64,000 nucleotides of DNA from Colletes latitarsis. Lineage: Eukaryota; Arthropoda; Insecta; Hymenoptera; Colletidae. The stretch spans positions 4,774,001-4,838,000 of the forward strand of contig NW_027488377.1 in NCBI RefSeq assembly GCF_051014445.1, written 5' to 3'. Shown piece after piece: positions 63,126 to 64,000 of this stretch (position 1 is its first letter; each line of letters begins with the position of its first letter). The position numbers were made by a program, and so were the translations under genes. The notes below the pieces were generated by a model, which saw only the letters and a program-made list of their open reading frames with translations, searched no databases and had not been told where the DNA came from.

Positions 63126-64000
63126 AGACATAACCAGCGTTATCCTCTAAAATATTAATCGCAACCAGGTTTTGTTGACTGTTTCGGTGTGGTACTGCAT
63201 TACTACGTGATCCAGACCAGAAAAAGGCCAGGATCTGGCCAACAAGTATGCGCAAAATGCGAAAGTACGAGCCAGATGAGGGCAAATCCCGGACCTAACC
63301 GAGACATAGCCGGAGCTATCCTCTAAAATATTAATCGCAACCAGGTATAATTGACTGTTTCGGTGTGGTACCGCATTGCTACGATGATCCAAACCAGAAA
63401 GAGGCCAGTATCTGGCCAACAAGTATGCGAAAAATGCGAAAGTATGAGCCATATGATTGCAAATACTAGAACTAACCCAGACATAACCAGCGTTATCCTC
63501 TAAAATATTAATCGCAACCAGGTTTAATTGACTGTTTCGGTGTGGTACCGCATTACTACGTGATCCAAACCAGAGAAAGGCCAGGATCTGGCCAACAAGG
63601 ATGAGAAAAATGCGAATGTATTGAGCAAGATGATTGCAAATACCAGACCTAACCCAGACATAACCAGCGTTATCCTCTAAAATATTAATCGCAACCAGAT
63701 TTAATTGACTGTTTCGGTGTGGAACCACATTACTACGGGATCCAAACCAGAAAAAAAACCCAGGATCTGGCCAACAACTATGAGAAAGAGCGAAAGTATG
63801 AGCCAGATGATTGCAAATACCAGAATTATCCCAGACATAACCAGCGTTATCCTCTAAAATATTATTCGCAACCAGGTTTAATTGACTGTTTCAGTCTCGT
63901 GCCACTTTACTACGTGGTCCAAGCCAGAAGAAGTCCAGGATCTGGCCAACAAGTATGCGAAAAATGCGAAAGTCCGAGCCAGATGAGGGCAAATACCAGA
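63126..64000. repeat. Domain C HOR copy C2, linked monomer group at window end
   Basis: After one monomer with the rare GGTTTTGTTGAC (about 63,168), the sequence from about 63,218 to the last base matches 56,704-57,486 at +6,514 (37 x 176 + 2), including CATAGCCGGAGCTATCC, CCATATGATTGC and the eight-A run. Relative to C1, the second and third nested passes are skipped. Confidence 0.87.

Larger units (their letters stand above)
1..64000. repeat. Continuous 176-bp satellite DNA array, probably centromeric or pericentromeric
   Basis: The same roughly 176-bp unit recurs head to tail from the first base to the last with no inversion, spacer or inserted element that I can see. Anchoring on the ACT of the block CATT-ACT-ACGTGATCC gives starts at 2, 178, 355, 531, 707, 883 and 1059, so units are 176 or 177 bp. 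Single-base indels (ACGATGATCC for ACGTGATCC, or GAAAAAGCG for GAAAAATGCG) make the 175- and 177-bp versions. Adjacent monomers can differ by about 10%, while blocks thousands of bases apart are almost identical, so the array is organised in higher-order repeats. Unit length near a nucleosome repeat, one orientation and HOR structure are what is known of centromeric satellites in many plants and animals. The centromeric role is inference. I do not recognise the family. Everything in the window not listed separately is this repeat. Confidence 0.98.

Noticed and set aside
1..64000. CRISPR array
   Set aside because: There are regular repeats but no short conserved repeat alternating with unique spacers. 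The whole 176-bp unit is repetitive and no cas-like gene is present.
1..64000. Vertebrate CENP-B box (TTCG-N4-A-N2-CGGG)
   Set aside because: The only TTCGG in the consensus (159-162) is followed by GTGTGG, lacking the required A and CGGG. The reverse complement gives no match in the monomers inspected.
1..64000. Inserted transposable element or unique spacer
   Set aside because: I followed the monomer phase through all domains, including areas with few open frames (for example 59,430-60,160), and found continuous satellite. No long terminal repeat, poly-A tail, terminal inverted repeat or foreign composition was seen.
1..64000. Telomeric or simple-sequence repeats
   Set aside because: No TTAGGG, TTTAGGG, TTAGG or microsatellite tract is present. 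The longest homopolymer noticed is eight A near 57,237 and 63,750.
1..64000. Assignment to a named satellite family or species
   Set aside because: A unit of about 176 bp is shared by several unrelated centromeric satellites, and I do not recognise this sequence as any of them. A database search of the consensus would be decisive.

Overview
The whole 64-kb window is one uninterrupted tandem array of a satellite DNA with a monomer of about 176 bp, roughly 363 monomers in a single head-to-tail orientation. I see no protein-coding gene, rRNA, tRNA, transposon, CRISPR array, telomere repeat or unique spacer. Short open frames recur on both strands, but they are copies of the same few frames in every monomer and are not genes. 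The organism is a eukaryote: megabase-style satellite with higher-order repeats (HORs), typical of centromeric or pericentromeric heterochromatin, in a long-read assembly. I do not recognise the family and cannot name the taxon. The consensus is about 45% GC and keeps roughly its expected CpG content, which argues mildly against an old, germline-methylated vertebrate array.

Monomer anatomy, numbered from the ACTACGTGATCC block: GGCCAG-GAT-CTGGCC dyad at about 25-39, paired ATGCGAAA direct repeats at 47-63, a CpG-rich middle (CCGAGACATAACCGGCG at 98-114), AAAATATT at 124-131, a TTGACTGTTTCGG block at 150-162, and TGTGGTACC(A/G)CA at 163-174, which is a perfect 12-bp palindrome when the variable base is A. 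Two adjacent monomers compared by hand (531 and 707) differ at 18 of 176 positions (about 10%), whereas equivalent monomers in successive HOR copies are nearly identical. That is the signature of HOR organisation.

Layout. Domain A (1 to about 37,060) has very long HOR units repeating at 7,569, 7,218 and 9,330 bp (43, 41 and 53 monomers). The differences come from whole-monomer gains and losses, and a last copy carries a nested 3,699-bp (21-monomer) repeat. A mosaic transition follows (about 37,061-38,768). Domain B (38,769 to about 51,917) is an 18-monomer HOR of exactly 3,168 bp, four full copies plus a partial one. The central copies differ at only a few bases. Domain C (about 51,552-64,000) repeats at 8,806 bp (50 monomers). 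It contains nested 13- and 8-monomer repeats, visible recombination junctions and an island resembling domain A.

The record is of an array evolving by in-register unequal exchange and short gene conversion at several scales. If there is function here, it would lie in chromatin or kinetochore organisation and in the palindromic sites, not in encoded proteins.
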